Source of the DNA: Burkholderia pyrrocinia
Lineage (GTDB): Bacteria; Pseudomonadota; Gammaproteobacteria; Burkholderiales; Burkholderiaceae
DNA: 64,000 bases
Assembly: GCF_003330765.1 (NCBI RefSeq)
Contig: NZ_CP024902.1
Location: 1,612,001-1,676,000, forward strand
Reading direction: 5' to 3'
Positions within the stretch are counted from its first letter, which is position 1, and every line of letters begins with the position of its first letter. The notes below the pieces were generated by a model. The model worked only from the letters and a program-made list of their open reading frames with translations. It made no database searches and was not told where the DNA came from. Shown here in pieces: positions 1 through 7,984 of this stretch. The position numbers were made by a program, and so were the translations under genes.

Positions 1-731
1 ATCACGGGCTGCGCGTTGATGCCCGATACGCGCACGCCGGTCGGGTGGAACACGAGCTGGCTGCCGTCGCGGATCGCGAGCGTGCCGGTCAGCGAGAACG
101 GTACCCAGCCGTCGCGCTGCATTTCGCCTTGCAGGTGAATCACGCCGTCGCCTGCCGACACGGCGAGCTTGCGCAGCGGCGCGTTACGGTAGCCGAAGAT
201 GTAGGTGTCGAAGAGGGCGGTCAGCTTCGCGTTGTCGAGCGTGACCGTGCCTCCATGCACGTCGATCTCGAAGCTCGTCGGATCGTCGAACACGATCGGC
301 GCGCCGGCCTGCGTCGGCACGAGCGTGGCCGACAACTGATGGATGAAGAAGCCGAGGTTGTTGACGATGCGGAAATCGACGTCGCGCAGAAACGTCATCG
401 CACCGTTCTGGCCCGAGTCGCGCAGCGTGAACGGGCGCGGCTGCGTGAGGTTGATCGATGCGAGCGAAGGCACGGTGCGCGCGATCTGCTGCTCGCGGGC
501 GAGGCGTTCGGCTTTTGTGCGTTCGATCTTCGTCGACGCGGACGACGGGTTGCCGTCGCGCTGCGCGGCCGGTTCCGCACAGCCGGCGCAGAGCAGCGCG
601 AGCGCAAGCGCGCCGCAGCCGAACACGCGGGATGTCGTATGCGAGACCGGGGCGGCCGCGCGTCGCAGGCTGGAAATCCAGTCGAAAATTGCCAAAGGCG
701 AGCGATGGCCGCGCCGGACCGCATTCCGCAT
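1..731 (-). CDS. Putative lipoprotein, C-terminus outside window
   Basis: The frame is open from an ATG at 731 to the window edge (243 codons), so the C-terminus is missing. The N-terminus has a long basic and hydrophobic leader ending in a lipobox (LLCAGC, lipidated Cys at about residue 51), which predicts export by Sec and anchoring in the outer or inner membrane. The rest is a soluble domain rich in beta-strand-like segments (for example DFRIVNNLGFFIHQL and FEIDVHGGTVTL). I do not recognise the family. Codon use is strongly GC-ending, like the other backbone genes, and this frame is the only one here with normal protein composition. The unusually long leader means the true start could be further in. 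Confidence 0.75.
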   Translation of the reverse strand, partial: MRNAVRRGHRSPLAIFDWISSLRRAAAPVSHTTSRVFGCGALALALLCAGCAEPAAQRDGNPSSASTKIERTKAERLAREQQIARTVPSLASINLTQPRPFTLRDSGQNGAMTFLRDVDFRIVNNLGFFIHQLSATLVPTQAGAPIVFDDPTSFEIDVHGGTVTLDNAKLTALFDTYIFGYRNAPLRKLAVSAGDGVIHLQGEMQRDGWVPFSLTGTLAIRDGSQLVFHPTGVRVSGINAQPV

Positions 732-1080
732 CGTCTGTCTCCATGTCTTGTCGTGATCGACGGCGGTGCGCGCCAACGCACGGCGCAAGCGTCGATGCCG
801 TGCAGTGTGTCATAGCGTGCTAGAGCGGCGTTACCAAACAACGGGCGCTCGGGCGCGGCGAGCCGGCGGGCGGCGGGACAATGGATTCGGGGTAGCCGGG
901 CGACCGGATCAAACGGTCGTTTGGTTTGTGCGGGCCGTCGTGCCGGCGTCCTTTGCGGCGACGGGGCAAACCTGCCGCCAGCCTTGGTTGGCGCGGGTTT
1001 CACCGGATTCACGATGCGGCGGCCGGTGCGATCGAAGCCGGCGTACGATCCGGCCCCGTCGTGGCCGCCGGCGGGGCCGA
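732..1080. other. Intergenic region without a recognisable gene
   Basis: This stretch lies upstream of the lipoprotein gene and downstream of the phosphatase gene, both on the minus strand. The open frames here have the arginine-rich composition of non-coding high-GC DNA. I see no RNA gene or clear terminator. Confidence 0.5.
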
Positions 1081-1959
1081 TCAGGCCAGCATGCGCTGCC
1101 GGATTGCGTTCAGCGTTGCCTGGTCGAGTTGCAGGCCGTTGTCGATGTACGACGTCATCGAGCCGTACGACGCCGTGACCTGATCGAATGCCGCCTGCAG
1201 ATAGTCGACGTGCGCTCCTTGCAGCGCAGTCATCATGTCTGCCGCATTTTGCCCGCCGGCTTTTTGAGCCTGGGCGACAGAGGCGGCGATTTCGGATGCG
1301 CTATAGACGTTGGTCAGCAAGTAGTCGGCGAGCATCGTTTGCTGAGAGATGCCGAGGATCGTGTGCAGAATGGCGGTCGCCCAGCCGGTGCGATCCTTGC
1401 CGGCCGTGCAGTGGAAAACCAGGTTTTCGCCAGTGTCGGCGAAGCCGGTGAATAGCGCGTGATAGCTTGCATGCGCTGTGTCCGACGTTACGAACGCCCG
1501 GTACATGCTCAGCATGAAGGCCGTCGCGGTTGCGCCGGTAGTCGGAATCGGGTCGATACTGGCGGCCCCGAGCACGTTGAGGTTTTGCCAGGTGGCGCCG
1601 GCCAGCGGCACGTCCGGTTGCGTCTTGATCTCGGCGGGCGTGCGCAGGTCGCAGACCTGCTTGATGCCGAGCGTGCCGACGGTGGCGACGTCGACGGCGG
1701 ACAACGCGAGTGCGGATGACCGATAGATCAGGCCTTTCCTCATCGTCGCGCCGCTGGTCGTCACGTAGCCGGTTCCGGCCGGCCCGGCCGTGTCGCGAAA
1801 GTTCGACGCCGAACCCAGCCGCGGTGTCGTGACCGGTGCGACTGAAATCGAGTCGCCTCCGCATGCCGACAGAAGCGACGTGCTCCCCAGTGCCACACCT
1901 ATCGTTCCGGCGCTCAGCCGGAGAAAATGTCGACGGGAAATTTCGTTTTTCTGATGCAT
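1081..1959 (-). CDS. Tat-exported tyrosine-type protein phosphatase
   Basis: A 292-residue protein with a twin-arginine signal (SRRHFLRL at about residues 8-15) followed by a hydrophobic stretch and a lipobox-like LLSACGG. It should therefore be folded in the cytoplasm and exported as a periplasmic lipoprotein. The catalytic P-loop is HCTAGKDRTG at residues 183-192, giving the Cys184-x5-Arg190 signature of tyrosine/dual-specificity phosphatases. SNFRDTAG near residue 52 matches the N-terminal motif of the bacterial Y_phosphatase3 (LipA/Lip-like) family, which acts on phosphotyrosine or phosphoinositides. The substrate cannot be told from sequence. It is transcribed divergently from the methyltransferase gene. 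Confidence 0.9.
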   Translation of the reverse strand: MHQKNEISRRHFLRLSAGTIGVALGSTSLLSACGGDSISVAPVTTPRLGSASNFRDTAGPAGTGYVTTSGATMRKGLIYRSSALALSAVDVATVGTLGIKQVCDLRTPAEIKTQPDVPLAGATWQNLNVLGAASIDPIPTTGATATAFMLSMYRAFVTSDTAHASYHALFTGFADTGENLVFHCTAGKDRTGWATAILHTILGISQQTMLADYLLTNVYSASEIAASVAQAQKAGGQNAADMMTALQGAHVDYLQAAFDQVTASYGSMTSYIDNGLQLDQATLNAIRQRMLA

Positions 1960-2292
1960 TCAATGCCCTTTGTCGGAGACGGTTGCAAGAAGTCGCGACC
2001 GCGGTGGTGACCAAAGCCGCCTGCTGTCTCTCGCGCGACGCGGCAAAGCCGGGGCGGCCCGGATCGATCGGCATGCAGTCGGACGGTTCGCCGTGCGCGT
2101 CAATCTCGCGCCGGGTAACCGCACGGTATCGATTTGCGACGAAGCGGCCATCGTCCTTTTCGATTAGGGATGAATGCGGGTTGCCGGTGCGGGTCGTGCA
2201 TCGTTGAGGGTGCGATCGGCGGCGGCGGCGAGGTAAGATCGGCATCAGTGGCTGTATCGATCGAAACACGGTAGCCATCACGGGGAAGCGTC
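1960..2292. other. Divergent promoter region
   Basis: These 333 bp separate the divergent phosphatase and methyltransferase genes and must hold both promoters. I see no convincing sigma-70 boxes, operators or RNA gene. Confidence 0.4.
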
Positions 2293-3006
2293 ATGGATCT
2301 GAAGGAAGTCGACGTATTGGGTGCGGGTGTGGGCGATCACTGGTACTACGCGTCGAAGGCGAGCGCGATCCGTCGGTTCCTGGGCGCGTCGGGCGCGAAC
2401 CGGATACTCGACGTCGGTGCGGGCTCCGGCTTCTTCTCGAAGCATTTGCTCGAGCGCACGCAGGCGACGGAAGCATGGTGTGTCGATACGAGCTACGACG
2501 ACGATACCGACGGCGAGGCGGCCGGCAAGCCCATCCATTTTCGGCGGTCGGTTGAACGATTCGACGCCGATCTCGTTTTGCTGATGGACGTGCTTGAGCA
2601 TGTCGACGACGATGTCGGGCTGCTGGCGCAGTATGTGGCGGGAGCGCCTCCGGGCAGCCGGTTCCTGATCACGGTCCCCGCGTTCCAGTTCCTGTGGAGC
2701 GGCCATGACGATTTTCTCGAGCACAAGCGCAGATACACGCTCGGCGGTCTCGAGGAGGTGGTTCGTCGTGCGGGGCTCGATGTCGAGCACGGCGCCTATT
2801 ACTTCGGCCTCACGTTTCCGCTCGCGGCGGCGTTGCGACTGGGCGAGCGGGCGCGTCGGCATCCGCCCGAGCCGGCGTCGCAATTGCGCCGGCACCATCC
2901 GCTCGTCAACGGCTTGCTCAAGATGATCTGTCGCGTCGAGTTGCCGATGTTCCGGTTCAACCGTGTCGCCGGCCTTACGGTCATCTGCGTTGCGCGCAAG
3001 CGGTGA
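2293..3006 (+). CDS. Class I SAM-dependent methyltransferase
   Basis: A 237-residue protein with the Rossmann-type SAM-binding motif I ILDVGAGSGFF at residues 38-48 and an LLMDVLEHVDDD segment, which corresponds to the acidic motif before the catalytic strand in UbiE/SmtA-like methyltransferases. A hydrophobic segment near LTFPLAAALRL and a basic C-terminus suggest peripheral membrane association, as seen in family members that modify lipid or polyprenyl-linked substrates. The acceptor is unknown. The ATG at 2293 is preceded by GGGGAAG as a plausible ribosome binding site. Composition matches the backbone. It is the last backbone gene before the tRNA. Confidence 0.85.
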   Translation: MDLKEVDVLGAGVGDHWYYASKASAIRRFLGASGANRILDVGAGSGFFSKHLLERTQATEAWCVDTSYDDDTDGEAAGKPIHFRRSVERFDADLVLLMDVLEHVDDDVGLLAQYVAGAPPGSRFLITVPAFQFLWSGHDDFLEHKRRYTLGGLEEVVRRAGLDVEHGAYYFGLTFPLAAALRLGERARRHPPEPASQLRRHHPLVNGLLKMICRVELPMFRFNRVAGLTVICVARKR

Positions 3007-3149
3007 ACGCGATGCGCAGGCCGTGTGGTTGGAGCGCGGGTCGCGCCGGCATGTGCGCCGCCACCTGTATCGGTGCCGTCACGCCAAAAAATTTCACAAG
3101 AACATTCACAAAATGCATGCGACCCGTTCTAAACCGACAAACTGTCTGT

Positions 3150-3155
3150 TATAAT
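3150..3155 (+). promoter_or_regulatory. Probable -10 box of the tRNA-Pro gene
   Basis: A perfect TATAAT lies 10 bp before the first base of the tRNA. The -35 region at normal spacing is weak. Confidence 0.6.
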
Positions 3156-3165
3156 TTTTTTCTTT

Positions 3166-3243
<78 letters not shown>

Positions 3244-3250
3244 GAAAATC

Positions 3251-3280
3251 AAGGACTTACGGTGAAAGCCGTAAGTCCTT
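3251..3280 (+). terminator. Rho-independent-type hairpin after tRNA-Pro
   Basis: A perfect 12-bp stem (AAGGACTTACGG / CCGTAAGTCCTT) with a 6-nt loop, followed by TTTTCC, starts 9 bp after the tRNA. It lies inside the island, so it was brought in by the element and replaces the original terminator now found at 57149-57182. Confidence 0.75.
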
Positions 3281-3298
3281 TTCCATTTTGGGCGGATT

Positions 3299-3321
3299 TT
3301 GCCCCCACATTTGCCCCCACA
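3299..3321 (+). repeat. Left copy of a 23-bp repeat flanking att (putative integrase arm site)
   Basis: The sequence TTGCCCCCACATTTGCCCCC plus ACA, itself a tandem of TTGCCCCCACA, is identical to 56945-56967 and in the same orientation. In the excised circle the two copies would lie on either side of attP. Confidence 0.6.
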
Positions 3322-3474
3322 CGTTGAGTGGCTCTCGCAGGAACGGCACGGAACTTCCACCGAGCGTGGCGGCGTCCGATCGGTATTCCGGTTGTAGCGA
3401 CTTCGCCCCGACCCCGCACAACTTGCACAGCACGGCTGACGTCGCCGCGCCGCTGGCGTAAAGCTGGTCACAAG

Positions 3475-3969
3475 TCACTCCTGCCTTTCTGTCTCAATTG
3501 AAAGACGACCGATCGGGTTGCCACGTTTATTGTGATCGCCGTCGGCTGTCGCATCTAAATGGACCCAGAAAATGAAATCGAAGCCCCGTTCCTCAAGGCG
3601 CTCGAACTGCTCCTCAGCTGCGGCAAGCTTCAGCAGGCATTGAGCTTGCCAATCCAACCCGACCACGAACCATTTCCACGCATTGTTCCATCCGCGCCAC
3701 AGGATGGCGCCGGCGCTGCAATGGTCGTGTGCAAACTTCTGGATCCGTCGGTCGATCACTTTCGCATCGTCACGCGAAACGGATCCAGATAGGCGGATCG
3801 CGACTGTGTTCGCCGCATCGTCACGCGCGAGATAAACATCCGCAATGCCGCTCAAGTGCCGACGAACGCTTTCGAGATGCTCGAGCTCCATATCTGCATC
3901 CACTGGCATCGCGCCGCACAATACATATTCGCCCTTGTCTAGGGTGTCTTCGATCTCCATGATCGTCAC
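3475..3969 (-). CDS. Conserved unknown protein, paralogue of the next gene
   Basis: A 164-residue soluble protein. I do not recognise the family. Its first ~100 residues align with the neighbouring 4083-4457 product: G-x-Y-x-L-x-G-A-x-P-V at the start, then D-V-Y-x-A-x-D, then F-A-x(4)-S-A-x-A-I, then a Trp and a G-L-[DE]. It carries an extra C-terminal tail of about 50 residues (LKLAAAEEQFERLEERGFDF and onward) absent from the paralogue. An in-frame ATG three codons later is an alternative start. Both genes lie on the minus strand between attL and a divergent XRE regulator, so that regulator may control them. Confidence 0.7.
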   Translation of the reverse strand: MTIMEIEDTLDKGEYVLCGAMPVDADMELEHLESVRRHLSGIADVYLARDDAANTVAIRLSGSVSRDDAKVIDRRIQKFAHDHCSAGAILWRGWNNAWKWFVVGLDWQAQCLLKLAAAEEQFERLEERGFDFIFWVHLDATADGDHNKRGNPIGRLSIETERQE

Positions 3970-4082
3970 TCCGCTGATGTTTCGCCGGACAGGTCAAGCG
4001 ACTGACTGGATGCTCCGGCGTGGGACAGGCGGCCAGCGACCATGCGACGGCGTGCTGCCGTGCTTGGCGTTCAGGGCAAAAG

Positions 4083-4457
4083 TCAGGAGTCGCGATGCAT
4101 CATCGGCGCGTAACGTGCCGGTCTGCGGGTCCAGATGATTGAATCTCGGGACAGATCGATATGGCGTTCAAGGCCGAGCGGCAAGAATGAAACGTCGCCA
4201 GCCCAGTTCCTTGTGAAAATTGCAGCGGCGCTCGCTCGTTTCTGCGCAAAGTCTGCAAGTACCTTCTCGACCGCAAGCCATTCGTTGGGCAACAGGGCGC
4301 CAGTGATGCAGACGACTAGACAGTGCGCCACGGCGTCGGTGGCAAAATAAACGTCAACATCGACGTGTTCAGTCAACCTGTTGGCTAGGTTTTCGGCGTG
4401 TGCATGGCGAAAGTGGGCATGCACCGGTAGCGCACCACGGAGTATGTAGTTGGCCAT
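4083..4457 (-). CDS. Conserved unknown protein, shorter paralogue
   Basis: A 124-residue protein similar to the 3475-3969 product over most of its length (shared Y-x-L-x-G-A-x-P-V, D-V-Y-x-A-x-D and S-A-x-A-I motifs). No membrane segment, signal peptide or known catalytic motif is visible. The start at 4457 is preceded on the minus strand by GAGGAAAC, a good ribosome binding site. The gene faces away from the XRE regulator at 4600, with an inverted repeat between them. Function unknown. Confidence 0.7.
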   Translation of the reverse strand: MANYILRGALPVHAHFRHAHAENLANRLTEHVDVDVYFATDAVAHCLVVCITGALLPNEWLAVEKVLADFAQKRASAAAIFTRNWAGDVSFLPLGLERHIDLSRDSIIWTRRPARYAPMMHRDS

Positions 4458-4541
4458 GGTTTCCTCCGGACCGATTTGCCGCTCGCGTGAGTAGGCACAG
4501 TGGTGCCCCGCTCGACAGCGTGCGGTAACATCGAGAAGTCA

Positions 4542-4577
4542 AATGGTATGACCAGATTAGTACCCGTTTGTACCATT
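4542..4577. promoter_or_regulatory. Candidate operator between divergent genes
   Basis: AATGGTA (4542-4548) and TACCATT (4571-4577) form an inverted repeat with a 22-bp spacer that also contains GTACCC and GTAC. It lies 23 bp before the XRE regulator start and is a natural autoregulation site. Confidence 0.45.
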
Positions 4578-4599
4578 GTCAACGAACAAAACATGACAA

Positions 4600-4935
4600 A
4601 TGGACGATTTTCCGACACGCCTTAAGCAGGAGCGCAAGCGCATGCGTTTGACCCAGCCCGAATTTGCAGAACTGGGTGGGGTTCATAAGCAGGCGCAGTT
4701 TCATTACGAGAGAGGGACGCGCCGACCGAATTCCGACTACCTCGTCGGACTGGCATCTGCCGGCGTGGACGTGTACTACCTGCTTACCGGGCAGGTAGCG
4801 ACGCTTGCATCGACTGTTGAGGAACAGCAGGTATTGATTCGATACAGGGCCCTTGACGCAGATCAGCGCAGTGCGATGCTGGCGCTTATGGACACCATGG
4901 GTAGCCCCAACGCCCCGCGCGAAACAGAACGGTGA
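4600..4935 (+). CDS. XRE-family helix-turn-helix regulator
   Basis: A 111-residue protein. Residues 5-60 form a lambda-Cro/C1-type HTH: RLKQERKRMRLTQPEFAEL, then a second helix in GGVHKQAQFHYERGTRRPN and SDYLVGLASAGVDVYYLLTG. The latter is typical of phage and island regulators of the form 'xLxxLAxxGxDVxYLLTG'. The C-terminal ~45 residues are a short helical tail. It is transcribed divergently from the two paralogous unknown genes and probably represses its own and their promoter through the inverted repeat at 4542-4577. Confidence 0.85.
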   Translation: MDDFPTRLKQERKRMRLTQPEFAELGGVHKQAQFHYERGTRRPNSDYLVGLASAGVDVYYLLTGQVATLASTVEEQQVLIRYRALDADQRSAMLALMDTMGSPNAPRETER

Positions 4936-6000
4936 TTGGTAGGGCGGCGAAGAAGTAGGCACGTTCGCGGACCCTACGATTTGACGATCGCGACCGATAG
5001 AAGAAGTCGAGACGTCGCGTAAGACCAAAGCCGCTTCGGCTAGAGGAAGTCCCCTCAACGGCCCCGACGGGAACGACCACCCGCGTTCCTCGATGCAGTC
5101 AGTCTCCCCGGCCGCGCAGTCCTACGATTGTGTCGGCCTCGCTGAGGTATAGACGCCGTCGGTGGTGGCATTTCCCGCGATGGCCCGGAACCGATGTACT
5201 TCCTCGTGTATGCCGCTCACCATTGACGCATGTTGTCCGGAGAGTGATGCCCGTCTTTGTCGAGTCGAGGCGGCGCCGGGCAGCAAGCCAACTTCAACAG
5301 GTCGCGAAGTGGTTTCCGAATGCTCCAACTCTTAATGTGGGAAGTCGGAGATGTGCAGGGCGCCCAAAACCGGCGCAAGCCTATCCTGCAGTTCCTTGTC
5401 TTCGTGTCTTTATTCTTGCTGTTCGTCAATTGCGGAGCGTAGCGAGCGGTAGTCGTGCAGAAAGATGGAACCATAGCCGCAAAAAGACGAGTTCATACGC
5501 GCAGAAAAAACGAATCTCTCGCACAACAAGGCGAACTGAAGGCAGCGGAAAAACAGTGAGCGACGCGAGTAGCGTCATGACAATCCGTCGACCACATGAC
5601 GTAGGAAAAATCACCGCAGAGAAAGACGTCAGCGATCGAGGTTAGTCTCACGTGGCGCAAGAAAAGCATCTGGTCGAGTACGTCAGCTTGTCGGTGCGAG
5701 CGCAAACAGAACAAGTCGGCATCCAAGCGGAAGTGCAGAAGAGGGTGCCGGTCGCGTACATCGCCGAGGACCGGTGACGCATCGCGATCACGATCGTGAG
5801 CGTCTGTCGTCAAAGGCAATTCGTTAGCAATGCTGAATCCGTGTTGCATGTGCGCGACGACGTAAAAATAATTTCCGATGCCGCGCCATTCCGACCTGTT
5901 CTCGTGCATGCCGATGCCCACGATTAGGCTTGTTTTTGGGCATTGACGGTCCTCATTCCCATCAGCAAGATGGCATGAAGGCAGTGCGTTGAGGCGGATC
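4936..6000. other. 1-kb region without a supported gene
   Basis: Open frames occur on both strands (for example 5130-5645 plus and 5493-6002 minus), but none shows a recognisable domain, and they overlap one another. A perfect 12-bp palindrome TCACGATCGTGA is at 5788-5799. Because the transfer-type operon starts at 6001, this is where an origin of transfer or a partition site would be expected; I cannot show one. Confidence 0.4.
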
Positions 6001-6465
6001 ATGCCGGTCGTGAAGCGCTTTACTCAGGCTCAATGGGACGCCGCAGCGCGCCGTCTCGACGCGCTGCCGGACAAGCCCGCACACAAGCATCACGTCACGG
6101 TGCGCGATGCGGTGCAGTCGATGCAGCCGCAGATCAGTGGCGCGCAACAAAAGGGCTACACGCTCGACGAGATCGTTCATCAACTGGCGGAAGAGGGTGT
6201 CGACATCAGCGCCAGTACCTTGCGTTACGCGATGCAACGCACTGCGAAAGACCGCAGGGGTGAACCTGTAGCAAAGACCAGCCCGACGACTCGGGCGACT
6301 GCATTACCTCGCACCAGGAAGTCCAAGAAAACGAGACCGTCGCGCGCGGATCACACAGAAAATCGAGGTGGGCAGGATGGGGGAAGAGTGGCGACCAAAC
6401 CGGGGACCATGGTGATTCAGGACGCGTTCTCGTTCGAGATCGCGCCGGACACCGAGAACCTGTAG
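6001..6465 (+). CDS. TraK/MobC-like small DNA-binding protein
   Basis: A 154-residue protein beginning VKRFTQAQWDAAARRLDALP and containing a compact helical domain GYTLDEIVHQLAEEGVDISASTLRYAMQR, the pattern of small plasmid proteins encoded before a ParA-like ATPase in mobilisation operons. The C-terminal half is basic and low in complexity (RKSKKTRPSRADH), as expected for a nucleic-acid-binding tail. I start it at the ATG at 6001, which has GAGGCGG upstream, rather than at the TTG four codons earlier. The next gene follows after 9 bp, so they form an operon. By analogy with IncP TraK it may bind an oriT; this is inference from gene order. Confidence 0.65.
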   Translation: MPVVKRFTQAQWDAAARRLDALPDKPAHKHHVTVRDAVQSMQPQISGAQQKGYTLDEIVHQLAEEGVDISASTLRYAMQRTAKDRRGEPVAKTSPTTRATALPRTRKSKKTRPSRADHTENRGGQDGGRVATKPGTMVIQDAFSFEIAPDTENL

Positions 6466-6474
6466 AGGACGCAT

Positions 6475-7182
6475 ATGGCGACGACTTACCCGATCTATCT
6501 GGTCGGTGGCAGCAAGGGCGGCGTGGGCAAGAGCTTGGTCTCGCTCGCGCTGGCCGACCACTTGCAGCGTCGTGATTGCCCCGTCGCGTTGGTGGAAACC
6601 GATACGTCCAATCCCGATGTGATGAAAGCGGTGCAGGACGAGATGCCGTGCATTGCCTACAGCCTGGACGAGGCCGAGGGCTGGATCGGCCTGGTCAATT
6701 TTTGCGACGAGCGTCGGGATGCTGCCGTCGTTGTGAATACGGCGGCGCGCAGCCAAATGGGCGTCGCCCGCTTTGGCGCGACACTGGCCAGTACGCTCGG
6801 CGAACTGCGGCGTGAGCTCGTCGTGCTGTGGGTGATCAACCGGCAGCGCGACAGTCTGGAACTGTTGCGTGCGTTCAGTCCGACATTTCCCGACGCGATG
6901 ATCCATGTGGTGAGAAACGGCTATTTCGGTGCACCGGACAAGTTCACGCTGTATCAGGCGTCGCAGCTTCGCAAAACGATCGAAGCCCGAGGACACACAC
7001 TCGACTTCCCGGATCTGGCGGATCGCGTCGCCGACGAACTGCGTAGCCAGCGGATGTCGATCCGCGTGGCGTCGGAAACCATGCACATCGGCGAACGGGC
7101 GGAGCTGCTGCGCTGGCGATCGCTGTGCGACGCGATGTTCTCGACGATGGTCGGCCTCGCTGGGACCGATGATGAGCCGTAG
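6475..7182 (+). CDS. ParA/MinD-like ATPase (TraL/StbB type)
   Basis: A 235-residue P-loop NTPase. The deviant Walker A motif GGSKGGVGKS is at residues 11-20, with ALVETDTSNPD as the switch/Walker A' region and a central VVNTAARS strand. This places it with the MinD/ParA superfamily, in the branch found in plasmid transfer and stability operons (RP4 TraL, R388 StbB). It lacks an N-terminal HTH, unlike partition ParA proteins that self-regulate. It sits between a TraK-like gene (9 bp upstream) and a TraM-like gene (overlap of 14 bp), giving the classic three-gene order. Confidence 0.8.
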   Translation: MATTYPIYLVGGSKGGVGKSLVSLALADHLQRRDCPVALVETDTSNPDVMKAVQDEMPCIAYSLDEAEGWIGLVNFCDERRDAAVVVNTAARSQMGVARFGATLASTLGELRRELVVLWVINRQRDSLELLRAFSPTFPDAMIHVVRNGYFGAPDKFTLYQASQLRKTIEARGHTLDFPDLADRVADELRSQRMSIRVASETMHIGERAELLRWRSLCDAMFSTMVGLAGTDDEP

Positions 7183-7984
7183 GCGGCCAGTCGATCCGCT
7201 CGTCGGCCTGTTTCAAGAGGTGTCCGGCGAGGTGCCGGATGAGACGAGTTTGGCCCGTATGCGCCGGGTATCAAGTGTGTTGAACCTGCAAGACAACGAC
7301 GCGCTCTGGTCGATCATCGCGGTACTGGAATACTACGCGCGCCTGTATGAGGCGATGCCGGAGCGTATCCGGTGGGCGAGCGAGGGCAGTCTGGAAGCGG
7401 CGCGGCGAGAGGTCGGTGGCGCCACCGACGCGCTGTTGCAGCAACATCGCGACGCGCTCGAGCGGTGCAAGGCGACGATCACGTTGGCGGAAAACCTGAT
7501 ACAGGAACATGAGGCGCGGTACCGGGAAGCGTTGGCCACGCTTAATGGGACAGCACTGACGGCCCTCAGCGCACGATTGGCCAGTGAGGTCACGCGCTCG
7601 GCGGGCAATCGGCTGATCGGCGCGGCGGCGATTTCGGGGCGTGAGCAACGCGCGCGGCTGGATGAGGCGATTGACTCGTTCGAACAATCGATCGACACGG
7701 CAGCGGCGCGGGTGGACGCGATGGCAGCGGCGACGGAGCGACGTCTTGCACGCTCGATGCGGCGTCTATGGCTGGCGGGCGTAGCCATCCTCTGCCTGAT
7801 GCTGCTGGTGGCAGGCGGTTGGGTGGACGGGTGGCTGGGGCGCCACCCGTCGGACACGAACTGTCAGGCGGTGCAGTCGGGTTACGCGACGTCCGGGTCA
7901 GTTCGCGCTGCCGTTACCGACTCAGTGGTCGGAAAGGGCCACGGCGGTCGTTCGGCTGTTTCGGTGGACGGCTCGATATCGTGA
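7169..7984 (+). CDS. TraM-like membrane-anchored transfer protein
   Basis: The reading frame starts at an ATG at 7169 inside the end of the ParA-like gene. The N-terminal part, DPLVGLFQEVSG to LNLQDNDALWSIIAVLEYY and LYEAMPERIR, matches the 'L-x-x-x-D-x-L-W-x-x-x-x-x-L-E-x-Y' pattern of RP4 TraM-type proteins. A long alpha-helical, probably coiled-coil region follows, and then one transmembrane segment at about residues 200-222 (LAGVAILCLMLLVAGGW). The last ~45 residues overlap the end of the convergent ParB-like gene by 103 bp and have poor composition, so the original C-terminus may have been replaced by a rearrangement. Confidence 0.65.
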   Translation: MMSRRRPVDPLVGLFQEVSGEVPDETSLARMRRVSSVLNLQDNDALWSIIAVLEYYARLYEAMPERIRWASEGSLEAARREVGGATDALLQQHRDALERCKATITLAENLIQEHEARYREALATLNGTALTALSARLASEVTRSAGNRLIGAAAISGREQRARLDEAIDSFEQSIDTAAARVDAMAAATERRLARSMRRLWLAGVAILCLMLLVAGGWVDGWLGRHPSDTNCQAVQSGYATSGSVRAAVTDSVVGKGHGGRSAVSVDGSIS

